A stretch of DNA of 64,000 nt from Ariolimax columbianus (Eukaryota > Mollusca > Gastropoda > Stylommatophora > Arionidae), in contig JAVGWX010000007.1 in NCBI GenBank assembly GCA_036924085.1, positions 101,340,960 through 101,404,959 of the forward strand. Direction: 5' to 3'. Every line of letters begins with the position of its first letter. Position 1 is the stretch's first letter. Of the stretch, positions 22,004 to 34,564 are shown in pieces. Under the pieces are notes generated by a model. That model was not told the DNA's origin and ran no database searches. It worked only from the letters and a program-made list of their open reading frames with translations. The position numbers and the translations under genes were made by a program.

Positions 22004-22215
22004 GTAGATTATCACCCAGAGAAATTGAACTTATCTGTAAGGGAATGTCATCTGTCATAGATTATCACCCAGAGAAATTGTACTTATCTGTAAGGGAATG
22101 TCATCTGTCATAGATTATCACCCAGAGAAATTGTACTTATCTGTAAGGGAATGTCATCTGTCATAGATTATCACCAAGAGAAATTGTACTTATCTGTAAG
22201 GGAATGTCATCTGTA
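22004..22215 (+). repeat. 53-bp minisatellite x4
   Basis: Units TAGATTATCACCCAGAGAAA plus TTGTACTTATCTGTAAGGGAATGTCATCTGTCA-like sequence with very few differences. Confidence 0.9.
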
Positions 22216-22344
22216 ATACATTTTTTATAAGACAACCAGCTCCACCCATGCGTTTGACAGCATATAATTGTGTGAATGACTTTCCATATGACCTACTATT
22301 TATATGAAAATAAATCATAGTGACTCTGTAAGTAATATGTTGGT

Positions 22345-22635
22345 GTCTTTTACTTACTATGTCCCACACTGATGCTGTCCCACAATGACTCATACACACT
22401 GATTCTGTCGCACATCGATTCTGTCACACTTACTGTCACACAATAACTCATACACACTGACTCTGACTCATATACACTGACCCATACACACTGATACTGT
22501 CCCACAATAACTTATACACACTGACCCTGTCCCACACTGACTCTCACTCATATACACTGACTTCTGACCCATACACACTGATTTTGTCACATCACACTGA
22601 TTCTGTCACACACTTATACTGTTACACTGACTCCG
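22345..22635 (+). repeat. Degenerate ACACTGATTCTGTC repeat
   Basis: Irregular spacing of CACACTGA, CTGTCCCACA and CTCATACACACTGA modules of 14-30 bp. It is an old, scrambled simple array. Confidence 0.8.
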
Positions 22636-22796
22636 ACACACACCAAATATTGTAGCATTTCCAGGCAGTATGTTTATTTCTGTTTGACCATGTACCTATG
22701 TGCTGCTTCATATTGTGCATTTTGAAAGTCTTGGTTGTTTCAACATCGATTGTCTGCTGTCCTTGACATTGACCGTCATTAGAACTAGTGTTACTT

Positions 22797-23725
22797 TGGC
22801 AATGTTTCAGTACCACTGGCTACATTCACTCGAAGTTGTTCTACCATGGCAATGTTCCAGTACCACTGGCTACATTCACTCGAAGTGGTTCTACCATAGC
22901 AATGTTCCAGTATCACTGGCTACATTCACTCAAAGTGGTTCTACCATAGCAATGTTCCAGTATCACTGGCTACATTCACTCGAAGTGGTTCTACCATAGC
23001 AATGTTCCAGTATCATTGGCTACATTCACTCGAAGTGGTTCTACCATAGCAATGTTCCAGTATCACTGGCTACATTCACTCGAAGTGGTTCTACCATGGC
23101 AATGTTCCAGTATCACTGGCTACATTCACTCGAAGTGCTTCTACCATAGCAATGTTCCAGTATCACTGGCTACATTTGCTAGAAGTTGTTCTACCATGGC
23201 AATGTTCCAGTATCATTGGCTACATTTGCTAGAAGTGGTTCTATCTTGGCAATGTTCCAGGACCACTGGCTACATTTGCTAGAAGTTGTTCTACCATAGC
23301 AATGTTCCAGTATCATTGGCTACATTTGCTAGAAGTTGTTCTACCTTGGCAATGTTCCAGTATCATTGGCTACATTTGCTAGAAGTTGTTCTACCTTGGC
23401 AATGTTCCAGTATCATTGGCTACATTTGCTAGAAGTTGTTCTACCTTGGCAATGTTTCAGTACCACTGGCTACATTTGCTAGAAGTTGTTCTACCTTGGC
23501 AATGTTTCAGTACCACTGGCTACATTTGCTAGAAGTTGTTCTACCTTGGCAATGTTTCAGTACCACTGGCTACATTTGCTAGAAGTTGTTCTATCTTGGC
23601 AATGTTTCAGTACCACTGGCTACATTTGCTAGAAGTTGTTCTACCTTGGCAATGTTCCAGTATCATTGGCTACATTTGCTAGAAGTGGTTCTACCATGAC
23701 AATATTCCAGTATCACTGGCTACAT
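22797..23725 (+). repeat. 50-bp minisatellite x~18
   Basis: Unit AGCAATGTTCCAGTATCACT plus GGCTACATTCACTCGAAGTGGTTCTACCAT. The left third uses CATTCACTCGAAGTGG and the right two-thirds CATTTGCTAGAAGTTG, giving two homogenised blocks. Confidence 0.95.
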
Positions 23726-23909
23726 GAACTTGCTGACATTCTGGCTGGTTGTTTGTGATTGTTGTACATCGTTGAAGCAATGTTAATTCAAACAAGTCTA
23801 GAAATATTGAGGTATAAGTGGCATGGACCACAACATAAATATGTGCTTGGGTTTGTCTATGCTTTGATTGGACCATGTATGTGCTACATAAAATGCTATA
23901 ATTTAGTTG

Positions 23910-24060
23910 TTCAAGCATCTGATTAGTGAAGTGGTAGAGTACTTGCTATTCACAGCAAAGGTATGGAATTCTCCATACTTATCGCGCTCCAGTCAACCCA
24001 GCTGTCAATGGAAACTTCATTACCTGACAGTAGTCTAACTACAATGGGATAAACTGTTTA
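23910..24060 (+). mobile_element. Possible tRNA-headed SINE fragment
   Basis: AGTGAAGTGGTAGAGTACTT resembles an A box, and GGTATGGAATTCTCC occupies the B-box position. Only one copy was seen, so this is tentative. Confidence 0.4.
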
Positions 24061-24123
24061 GTTGTTCAGCAGTTTTATATTGGTTTTGTAGAAAAATGTT
24101 GAGATTCCCTTTGATTGTTTAAA

Positions 24124-27100
24124 GGAGACCACCTCACAAAGGCACACATCAGTTCCCTGGTCATGTTATGGAGGCCACCTCATAAAGGCACACATCAGTT
24201 CCCTGGTCATGTTATGGAGGCCACCTCACAAAGGCACACATCAGTTCCCTGGTCATGTTATGGAGGCCACCTCATAAAGGCAACATCAGTTCCCTGGTCA
24301 TGTTATGGAGGCCACCTCACAAAGGCACACATCAGTTCTCTGGTCATGTTATGGAGGCCACCTCACAAAGGCAGACATCAGTTCCCTGGTCATGTTATGG
24401 AGGCCACCTCACAAAGGCAGACATCAGTTCCCTGGTCATGTTATGGAGGCCACCTCACAAAGGCACACATCAGTGTGAATCTGGTCATGTTATGGAGGCC
24501 ACCTCACAAAGGCACACATCAGTGTGAATCTGGTCATGTTATGGAGGCCACCTCACAAAGGCACACATCAGTGTAATCTGGTCATGTTATGGAGGCCACC
24601 TCACAAAGGCAGACATCAGTTCCCTGGTCATGTTATGGAGGCCACCTCACAAAGGCAAACATCAGTTCCCTGGTCATGTTATGGAGGCCACCTCACAAAG
24701 GCAGACATCAGTTCCCTGGTCATGTTATGGAGGCCACCTCACAGAGGCACACATCAGTTCCCTGGTCATGTTATGGAGGCCACCGCACAAAGGCACACAT
24801 CAGTTCCCTGGTCATGTTATGGAGGCCACCTCACAAAGGCACACATCAGTTCCATGGTCATGTTATGGAGGCCACCTCACAAAGGCACACATCAGTTCTC
24901 TGGTCATGTTATGGAGGCCACCTCACAAAGGCACACATCAGTGTGAATCTGGTCATGTTATGGAGGCCACCTCACAAAGGCACACATCAGTGTGAATCTG
25001 GTCATGTTATGGAGGCCACCTCACAAAGGCACACATCAGTTCTCTGGTCATGTTATGGAGGCCACCTCACAAAGGCAGACATCAGTTCCCTGGTCATGTT
25101 ATGGAGGCCACCTCACAAAGGCAGACATCAGTTCCCTGGTCATGTTATGGAGGCCACCTCACAAAGGCAGACATCAGTTCCCTGGTCATGTTATGGAGGC
25201 CACCTCACAGAGGCACACATCAGTTCCCTGGTCATGTTATGGAGGCCACCGCACAAACGCACACATCAGTTCCCTGGTCATGTTATGGAGGCCACCTCAC
25301 AAAGGCACACATCAGTTCCCTGGTCATGTTATGGAGGCCACCTCACAAAGGCACACATCAGTTCCCTGGTCATGTTATGGAGGCCACCTCACAAAGGCAC
25401 ACATCAGTTCTCTGGTCATGTTATGGAGGCCACCTCACAAAGGCACACATCAGTGTAATCTGGTCATGTTATGGAGGCCACCTCACAAAGGCACATCAGT
25501 GTGAATCTGGTCATGTTATGGAGGCCACCTCACAAAGGCACACATCAGTTCTCTGGTCATGTTATGGAGGCCACCTCACAAAGGCACACATCAGTGTGAA
25601 TCTGGTCATGTTATGGAGGCCACCTCACAAAGGCACACATCAGTGTGAATCTGGTCATGTTATGGAGGCCACCTCACAAAGGCACACATCAGTGTGAATC
25701 TGGTCATGTTATGGAGGCCACCTCACAAAGGCACACATCAGTTCCCTGGTCATGTTATGGAGGCCACCTCATAAAGGCACACATCAGTTCCCTGGTCATG
25801 TTATGGAGGCCACCTCACAAAGGCAGACATCAGTTCCCTGGTCATGTTATGGAGGCCACCTCACAGAGGCACACATCAGTTCCCTGGTCATGTTATGGAG
25901 GCCACCGCACAAAGGCACACATCAGTTCCCTGGTCATGTTATGGAGGCCACCTCACAAAGGCACACATCAGTTCCCTGGTCATGTTATGGAGGCCACCTC
26001 ACAAAGGCACACATCAGTGTAATCTGGTCATGTTATGGAGGCCACCTCACAAAGGCACACATCAGTGTAATCTGGTCATGTTATGGAGGCCACCTCACAA
26101 AGGCACACATCAGTTCTCTGGTCATGTTATGGAGGCCACCTCACAAAGGCACACATCAGTGTGAATCTGGTCATGTTATGGAGGCCACCTCGCAAAGGCA
26201 CACATCAGTGTGAATCTGGTCATGTTATGGAGGCCACCTCACAAAGGCACACATCAGTGTGAATCTGGTCATGTTATGGAGGCCACCTCACAAAGGCACA
26301 CATCAGTGTAATCTGGTCATGTTATGGAGGCCACCTCACAAAGGCACACATCAGTGTGAATCTGGTCAATGTTATGGAGGCCACCTCACAAAGGCACACA
26401 TCAGTTCTCTGGTCATGTTATGGAGGCCACCTCACAAAGGCACACATCAGTGTGAATCTGGTCATGTTATGGAGGCCACCTCACAAAGGCACACATCAGT
26501 GTGAATCTGGTCATGTTATGGAGGCCACCTCACAAAGGCACACATCAGTGTGAATCTGGTCATGTTATGGAGGCCACCTCACAAAGGCACACATCAGTTC
26601 CCTGGTCATGTTATGGAGGCCACCTCAAAGGCACACATCAGTGTGAATCTGGTCATGTTATGGAGGCCACCTCACAAAGGCACACATCAGTTCCCTGGTC
26701 ATGTTATGGAGGCCACCTCACAAAGGCACACATCAGTGTGAATCTGGTAATGTTATGGAGGCCACCTCACAAAGGCACACATCAGTTCTCTGGTCATGTT
26801 ATGGAGGCCACCTCACAAAGGCACACATCAGTGTGAATCTGGTCATGTAATGGAGGCCATCTCACAAAGGCAGACATCAGTTCCTTGGTCATGTTATGGA
26901 GGCCACCTCACAAAGACACACATCAGTGTGAATCTGGTCATGTTATGGAGGCCACCTCACAAAGGCACACATCAGTTCCCTGGTCATGTTATGGAGGCCA
27001 CCTCACAAAGGCAGACATCAGTTCCCTGGTCATGTTATGGAGGCCACCTCACAAAGGCAGACATCAGTTCTTTGGTCATGTTATGGAGGCCACCTCACAG

Positions 27101-30100
27101 AGGCACACATCAGTTCCCTGGTCATGTTATGGAGGCCACCGCACAAAGGCACACATCAGTTCCCTGGTCATGTTATGGAGGCCACATCACAAAGGCACAC
27201 ATCAGTTCCCTGGTCATGTTATGGAGGCCACCTCACAAAGGCACACATCAGTTCTCTGGTCATGTTATGGAGGCCACCTCACAAAGGCACACATCAGTGT
27301 AATCTGGTCATGTTATGGAGGCCACCTCACAAAGGCACACATCAGTGTGAATCTGGTCATGTTATGGAGGCCACCTCACAAAGGCACACATCAGTTCTCT
27401 GGTCATGTTATGGAGGCCACCTCACAAAGGCACACATCAGTGTGAATCTGGTCATGTTATGGAGGCCACCTCGCAAAGGCACACATCAGTGTGAATCTGG
27501 TCATGTTATGGAGGCCACCTCACAAAGGCACACATCAGTGTGAATCTGGTCATGTTATGGAGGCCACCTCACAAAGGTACACATCAGTGTAATCTGGTCA
27601 TGTTATGGAGGCCACCTCACAAAGGCACACATCAGTGTGAATCTGGTCAATGTTATGGAGGCCACCTCACAAAGGCACACATCAGTTCTCTGGTCATGTT
27701 ATGGAGGCCACCTCACAAAGGCACACATCAGTGTGAATCTGGTCATGTTATGGAGGCCACCTCACAAAGGCACACATCAGTGTGAATCTGGTCATGTTAT
27801 GGAGGCCACCTCACAAAGGCACACATCAGTTCCCTGGTCATGTTATGGAGGCCACCTCAAAGGCATACATCAGTGTGAATCTGGTCATGTTATGGAGGCC
27901 ACCTCACAAAGGCACACATCAGTTCCCTGGTCATGTTATGGAGGCCACCTCACAAAGGCACACATCAGTGTGAATCTGGTAATGTTATGGAGGCCACCTC
28001 ACAAAGGCACACATCAGTTCTCTGGTCATGTTATGGAGGCCACCTCACAAAGGCACACATCAGTGTGAATCTGGTCATGTAATGGAGGCCATCTCACAAA
28101 GGCAGACATCAGTTCCTTGGTCATGTTATGGAGGCCACCTCACAAAGACACACATCAGTTCCCTGGTCATGTTATGGAGGCCACCTCACAAAGGCAGACA
28201 TCAGTTCCCTGGTCATGTTATGGAGGCCACCTCACAAAGACACACATCAGTTCCCTGGTCATGTTATGGAGGCCACCTCACAAAGGCAGACATCAGTTCC
28301 CTGGTCATGTTATGGAGGCCATCTCACAAAGGCACACATTAGTTCCCTGGTCATGTTATGGAGGCCACCTCACAAAGGCAGGCATCAGTTCCCTGGTCAT
28401 GTTATGGAGGCCACCTCACAAAGGCACACATCAGTGTGAATCTGGTCATATTATGGAGGCCACTTCACAAAGGCAGACATCAGTTCCCTGGTCATGTTAT
28501 GGAGGCCACCTCACAAAGGCACACATCAGTTCCCTGGTCATGTTATGGAGGCCACCTCACAAAGGCAGACATCAGTTCCCTGGTCATGTTATAGAGGCCA
28601 CCTCACAAAGGCAGACATCAGTTCCCTGGTCATGTTATGGAGGCCACCTCACAGAGGCACACATCAGTTCCCTGGTCATGTTATGGAGGCCACCGCACAA
28701 AGGCACACATCAGTTCCCTGGTCATGTTATGGAGGCCACCTCACAAAGGCACACATCAGTTCCCTGGTCATGTTATGGAGGCCACCTCACAAAGGCACAC
28801 ATCAGTTCTCTGGTCATGTTATGGAGGCCACCTCACAAAGGCACACATCAGTGTAATCTGGTCATGTTATGGAGGCCACCTCACAAAGGCACACATCAGT
28901 TCCCTGGTCATGTTATGGAGGCCACCTCAAAGGCACACATCAGTGTGAATCTGGTCATGTTATGGAGGCCACCTCACAAAGGCACACATCAGTTCCCTGG
29001 TCATGTTATGGAGGCCACCTCACAAAGGCACACATCAGTGTGAATCTGGTAATGTTATGGAGGCCACCTCACAAAGGCACACATCAGTTCTCTGGTCATG
29101 TTATGGAGGCCACCTCACAAAGGCACACATCAGTGTGAATCTGGTCATGTAATGGAGGCCATCTCACAAAGGCAGACATCAGTTCCTTGGTCATGTTATG
29201 GAGGCCACCTCACAAAGACACACATCAGTGTGAATCTGGTCATGTTATGGAGGCCACCTCACAAAGGCACACATCAGTTCCCTGGTCATGTTATGGAGGC
29301 CACCTCACAAAGGCAGACATCAGTTCCCTGGTCATGTTATGGAGGCCACCTCACAAAGGCAGACATCAGTTCTTTGGTCATGTTATGGAGGCCACCTCAC
29401 AGAGGCACACATCAGTTCCCTGGTCATGTTATGGAGGCCACCGCACAAAGGCACACATCAGTTCCCTGGTCATGTAATGGAGGCCACCTCACAAAGGCAC
29501 ACATCAGTTCCCTGGTCATGTTATGGAGGCCACCTCACAAAGGCACACATCAGTTCTCTGGTCATGTTATGGAGGCCACCTCACAAAGGCACACATCAGT
29601 GTAATCTGGTCATGTTATGGAGGCCACCTCACAAAGGCACACATCAGTGTGAATCTGGTCATGTTATGGAGGCCACCTCACAAAGGCACACATCAGTTCT
29701 CTGGTCATGTTATGGAGGCCACCTCACAAAGGCACACATCAGTGTGAATCTGGTCATGTTATGGAGGCCACCTCGCAAAGGCACACATCAGTGTGAATCT
29801 GGTCATGTTATGGAGGCCACCTCACAAAGGCACACATCAGTGTGAATCTGGTCATGTTATGGAGGCCACCTCACAAAGGTACACATCAGTGTAATCTGGT
29901 CATGTTATGGAGGCCACCTCACAAAGGCACACATCAGTGTGAATCTGGTCAATGTTATGGAGGCCACCTCACAAAGGCACACATCAGTTCTCTGGTCATG
30001 TTATGGAGGCCACCTCACAAAGGCACACATCAGTGTGAATCTGGTCATGTTATGGAGGCCACCTCACAAAGGCACACATCAGTGTGAATCTGGTCATGTT

Positions 30101-32963
30101 ATGGAGGCCACCTCACAAAGGCACACATCAGTGTGAATCTGGTCATGTTATGGAGGCCACCTCACAAAGGCACACATCAGTTCCCTGGTCATGTTATGGA
30201 GGCCACCTCAAAGGCACACATCAGTGTGAATCTGGTCATGTTATGGAGGCCACCTCACAAAGGCACACATCAGTTCCCTGGTCATGTTATGGAGGCCACC
30301 TCACAAAGGCACACATCAGTGTGAATCTGGTAATGTTATGGAGGCCACCTCACAAAGGCACACATCAGTTCTCTGGTCATGTTATGGAGGCCACCTCACA
30401 AAGGCACACATCAGTGTGAATCTGGTCATGTAATGGAGGCCATCTCACAAAGGCAGACATCAGTTCCTTGGTCATGTTATGGAGGCCACCTCACAAAGAC
30501 ACACATCAGTTCCCTGGTCATGTTATGGAGGCCACCTCACAAAGGCAGACATCAGTTCCCTGGTCATGTTATGGAGGCCACCTCACAAAGACACACATCA
30601 GTTCCCTGGTCATGTTATGGAGGCCACCTCACAAAGGCAGACATCAGTTCCCTGGTCATGTTATGGAGGCCATCTCACAAAGGCACACATTAGTTCCCTG
30701 GTCATGTTATGGAGGCCACCTCACAAAGGCAGGCATCAGTTCCCTGGTCATGTTATGGAGGCCACCTCACAAAGGCACACATCAGTGTGAATCTGGTCAT
30801 ATTATGGAGGCCACTTCACAAAGGCAGACATCAGTTCCCTGGTCATGTTATGGAGGCCACCTCACAAAGGCACACATCAGTTCCCTGGTCATGTTATGGA
30901 GGCCACCTCACAAAGGCAGACATCAGTTCCCTGGTCATGTTATGGAGGCCACCTCACAAAGGCAGACATCAGTTCCCTGGTCATGTTATGGAGGCCACCT
31001 CACAGAGGCACACATCAGTTCCCTGGTCATGTTATGGAGGCCACCGCACAAAGGCACACATCAGTTCCCTGGTCATGTTATGGAGGCCACCTCACAAAGG
31101 CACACATCAGTTCCCTGGTCATGTTATGGAGGCCACCTCACAAAGGCACACATCAGTTCTCTGGTCATGTTATGGAGGCCACCTCACAAAGGCACACATC
31201 AGTGTAATCTGGTCATGTTATGGAGGCCACCTCACAAAGGCACACATCAGTTCTCTGGTCATGTTATGGAGGCCACCTCACAAAGGCACACATCAGTGTG
31301 AATCTGGTCATGTTATGGAGGCCACCTCACAAAGGCACACATCAGTGTGAATCTGGTCATGTTATGGAGGCCACCTCACAAAGGTACACATCAGTGTAAT
31401 CTGGTCATGTTATGGAGGCCACCTCACAAAGGCACACATCAGTGTGAATCTGGTCAATGTTATGGAGGCCACCTCACAAAGGCACACATCAGTTCTCTGG
31501 TCATGTTATGGAGGCCACCTCACAAAGGCACACATCAGTGTGAATCTGGTCATGTTATGGAGGCCACCTCACAAAGGCACACATCAGTGTGAATCTGGTC
31601 ATGTTATGGAGGCCACCTCACAAAGGCACACATCAGTGTGAATCTGGTCATGTTATGGAGGCCACCTCACAAAGGCACACATCAGTTCCCTGGTCATGTT
31701 ATGGAGGCCACCTCAAAGGCACACATCAGTGTGAATCTGGTCATGTTATGGAGGCCACCTCACAAAGGCACACATCAGTTCCCTGGTCATGTTATGGAGG
31801 CCACCTCACAAAGGCACACATCAGTGTGAATCTGGTAATGTTATGGAGGCCACCTCACAAAGGCACATATCAGTTCTCTGGTCATGTTATGGAGGCCACC
31901 TCACAAAGGCACACATCAGTGTGAATCTGGTCATGTAATGGAGGCCATCTCACAAAGGCAGACATCAGTTCCTTGGTCATGTTATGGAGGCCACCTCACA
32001 AAGACACACATCAGTTCCCTGGTCATGTTATGGAGGCCACCTCACAAAGGCAGACATCAGTTCCCTGGTCATGTTATGGAGGCCACCTCACAAAGACACA
32101 CATCAGTTCCCTGGTCATGTTATGGAGGCCACCTCACAAAGGCAGACATCAGTTCCCTGGTCATGTTATGGAGGCCATCTCACAAAGGCACACATCAGTT
32201 CCCTGGTCATGTTATGGAGGCCACCTCACAAAGGCAGGCATCAGTTCCCTGGTCATGTTATGGAGGCCACCTCACAAAGGCACACATCAGTGTGAATCTG
32301 GTCATATTATGGAGGCCACTTCACAAAGGCAGACATCAGTTCCCTGGTCATGTTATGGAGGCCACCTCACAAAGGCACACATCAGTTCCCTGGTCATGTT
32401 ATGGAGGCCACCTCACAAAGGCAGACATCAGTTCCCTGGTAATGTTATGGAGGCCATCTCACAAAGCACACATCAGCTCCCTGGTCATGTTATGGAGGCC
32501 ACCTCACAAAGGCAGGCATCAGTTCCCTGGTCATGTTATGGAGGCCACCTCACAAAGGCACACATCAGTGTGAATCTGGTCATGTTATGGAGGCCACCTC
32601 ACAAAGGCACACATCAGTTCCCTGGTCATGTTATGGAGGCCACCTCACAAAGGCGCACATCAGTTCCCTGGTCATGTTATGGAGGCCACCTCACAAAGGC
32701 AGACATCAGTTCCCTGGTCATGTTATGGAGGCCATCTCACAAAGGCACACATCAGTTCCCTGGTCATGTTATGGAGGCCACCTCACAAAGGCACACATCA
32801 GTTCCCTGGTCATATTATGGAGGCCATCTCACAAAGGCACACATCAGTTCCCTGGTCATATTATGGAGGCCATCTCACAAAGGCACACATCAGTGTGAAT
32901 CTGGTCATGTTATGGAGGCCACCTCACAAAGGCACACACAGATGTGAATCAGTTCTCTAGTCA
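24124..32963. repeat. 8.8-kb satellite of 46/48/49-bp units with higher-order structure
   Basis: About 185-190 tandem units share TCATGTTATGGAGGCCACCT plus CACAAAGGCACACATCAG. They differ in the linker: TTCCCTGG (46 bp), TGTGAATCTGG (49 bp) or TGTAATCTGG (48 bp). Rare variants recur in fixed order: GTCAATGTT at about 26366, 27648, 29949 and 31455; a CCTCAAAGGC deletion at about 26624, 27857, 28926, 30207 and 31713; CCTCGCAAAGG near 26189, 27471 and 29773. This shows cassettes of about 1.07-1.5 kb copied five times (two cassettes together about 2.30 kb). The array lies between the convergent ends of GNPAT and AREL1. ORFs across it arise because the 46-bp unit has no stop in any forward frame. 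Confidence 0.97.
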
Positions 32964-33531
32964 TAACTTCTTTATACTGGTTAGAAGGCCTTGCAGAGTC
33001 TGTATACACCTAGTTTCTTCTACTCAACTTAATCTAAAATTAACTCTGCATCCAATCTATGTTTGAATGCATTAACTGACTTAGCCCTCACTATTTCCTA
33101 AAGCAAAGAATTCCAAGAATACACTACTCTGATTTAAAAAAAATGTCCTAATATTTAATCTGAACCTTTCTTTAATTGATTTGTAGCGGTGGTATCTTGT
33201 TCTTGAAGACAGGTGTAATTTAAAGAACTTGTTATAGTCTAATTTATCCTTTCCTTTGATTATCTTATAAACATGTATAGTCACCTCAAATTCTTCTCTT
33301 TTTTCTAGACAATGTTTACTGTTTTTTTCTGAGTTTTTCCTCATAATTATAATTCCAGAATCCCACTATCAGATTTGTTGCTGTTCTTTGAATCCTTATA
33401 TCCCCTCTACGATAAGGACTCCACACCTGTACACAATAATCCACTCTAGGTACAACTAATTATTTATACAGGTTGTCGATCACTTCCTTGCTCCTATGTT
33501 TAATGTTTCTTTTTATCATACCTAACATTGC

Positions 33532-33701
33532 TGCCGAAGACAGATGTGTCAGACCAACATGTGCAAATATTGCAGCTAAGCTGTAAACTAGCGACACAAC
33601 GCTTTCCGTTCTCCGGACTACATCCTGCTACTTGGAAAGCCCTGTTCAAGGCTTGGTAGCGGGAGATTGAAAACGAACGAACAACGAAGAACGAAAGAAG
33701 A
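33532..33701 (+). mobile_element. GAA-tailed retroposon, copy 2, with 14-bp target duplication
   Basis: ATACCTAACATTGC flanks it on both sides (33518-33531 and 33702-33715). The copy is 5'-truncated and ends GAACGAAAGAAGA. It is inserted in the CR1/L2-like LINE. Confidence 0.95.
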
Positions 33702-33799
33702 ATACCTAACATTGCATTTGCCTTTTCCACTGATGCCTAGACATGCTCATTCACTTTTGTTAGGTGTCTGCTAAAACAGGCCTATGCCTAATCTCAGAA

Positions 33800-34135
33800 A
33801 CACTTGACAGGCGCCAAGTTTGGTCATGATGTCTTGCTGAACCAGGAAACCCCTGTCCACAAGATACTACACAAGTCGATCTTCGCCGCCAAAAGTCTTC
33901 CCTGGGTCAACTGGATGCACAGAAGAGGCCGTCCCCGAACAGTATGGCTCCAGCAAGAAGCAACCTCCTCCTCCGCCCTGAACGAGGCCTGGAACCACGC
34001 CACAGCTGTGGGCATGGATGTGGCCGACCTCCGCCCTGAACGAGGCTTGGAACCACGCCACAGCTGTGGGTCATAGATGTGACCGACCGGCGCAACGGGC
34101 CTCGGGTGCCTAAGTGAACATTATTATTATCCAAC
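33800..34135 (+). mobile_element. LINE C-terminal fragment with ATT tail
   Basis: HRRGRPRTVWLQQ and LNEAWNHATAVGMDVADLRP match the C-terminal (GRPRxxW) region of a LINE polyprotein. A ~60-bp segment (CCGCCCTGAACGAGGCCTGG ...) is duplicated in tandem. It ends in ATTATTATTAT at 34120-34130. Confidence 0.7.
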
Positions 34136-34564
34136 ATTATTTATATGTATCAAGAGCCAAATTGATCCCAACACGGAGCCCTGTGGCACTCAACTCTTTA
34201 ACCTCACACCACCCAGAGTTGTACTCATTTATGACCTCTCCCTGTTATCTTTCCGTTCACCAATTTTCTTTCTATTAGGCAACTTCGCCACCTAATCCAT
34301 GTGATTTCAAGTTTCGAAACAATCCTTGATGAGGTACTCTATCAATGGTCTTTGCAAAATCTAGATAAATAACCCCTCGATCTAGTATTCTGATAACCTC
34401 TTCCATAGATTTGTTGAGAGCGATCTCCATTTAGTAAATCCATGCTGACTATTTCTAATTCGATTAAATTTGTCCAAGTGAAGTTCAATGTTTTCTTTGA
34501 TAATTGACTAAAATTATGTGGAGAAAAATAGCAGTCGGCAACTGATAAAAAAATTCACGTTCTA

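Larger units (their letters stand above)
32965..34560 (-). mobile_element. CR1/L2-like LINE, 3' part, interrupted by two insertions
   Basis: The minus strand carries the same element as 48830-49740 and 56100-56410: AKTIDRVPHQGLFRNLKSHG (near 34330), [10 protein letters not shown] and RSKEVI (near 33500), and the terminal GTATACAGACTCTGCAAGGC. It is broken by a GAA-tailed retroposon (33532-33701) and by another LINE tail (33800-34135). A further piece continues at 36535-36765 beyond an RNase H LINE. Confidence 0.8.

Noticed and set aside
22797..23725. CRISPR-like regular array
   Set aside because: The whole 50-bp unit is repeated; there are no unique spacers and the genome is animal.
24115..32960. 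Many long overlapping ORFs with WRPPHKGTHQ repeats
   Set aside because: They follow from a stop-free 46-bp satellite unit in all forward frames; there is no start, splice or family context.
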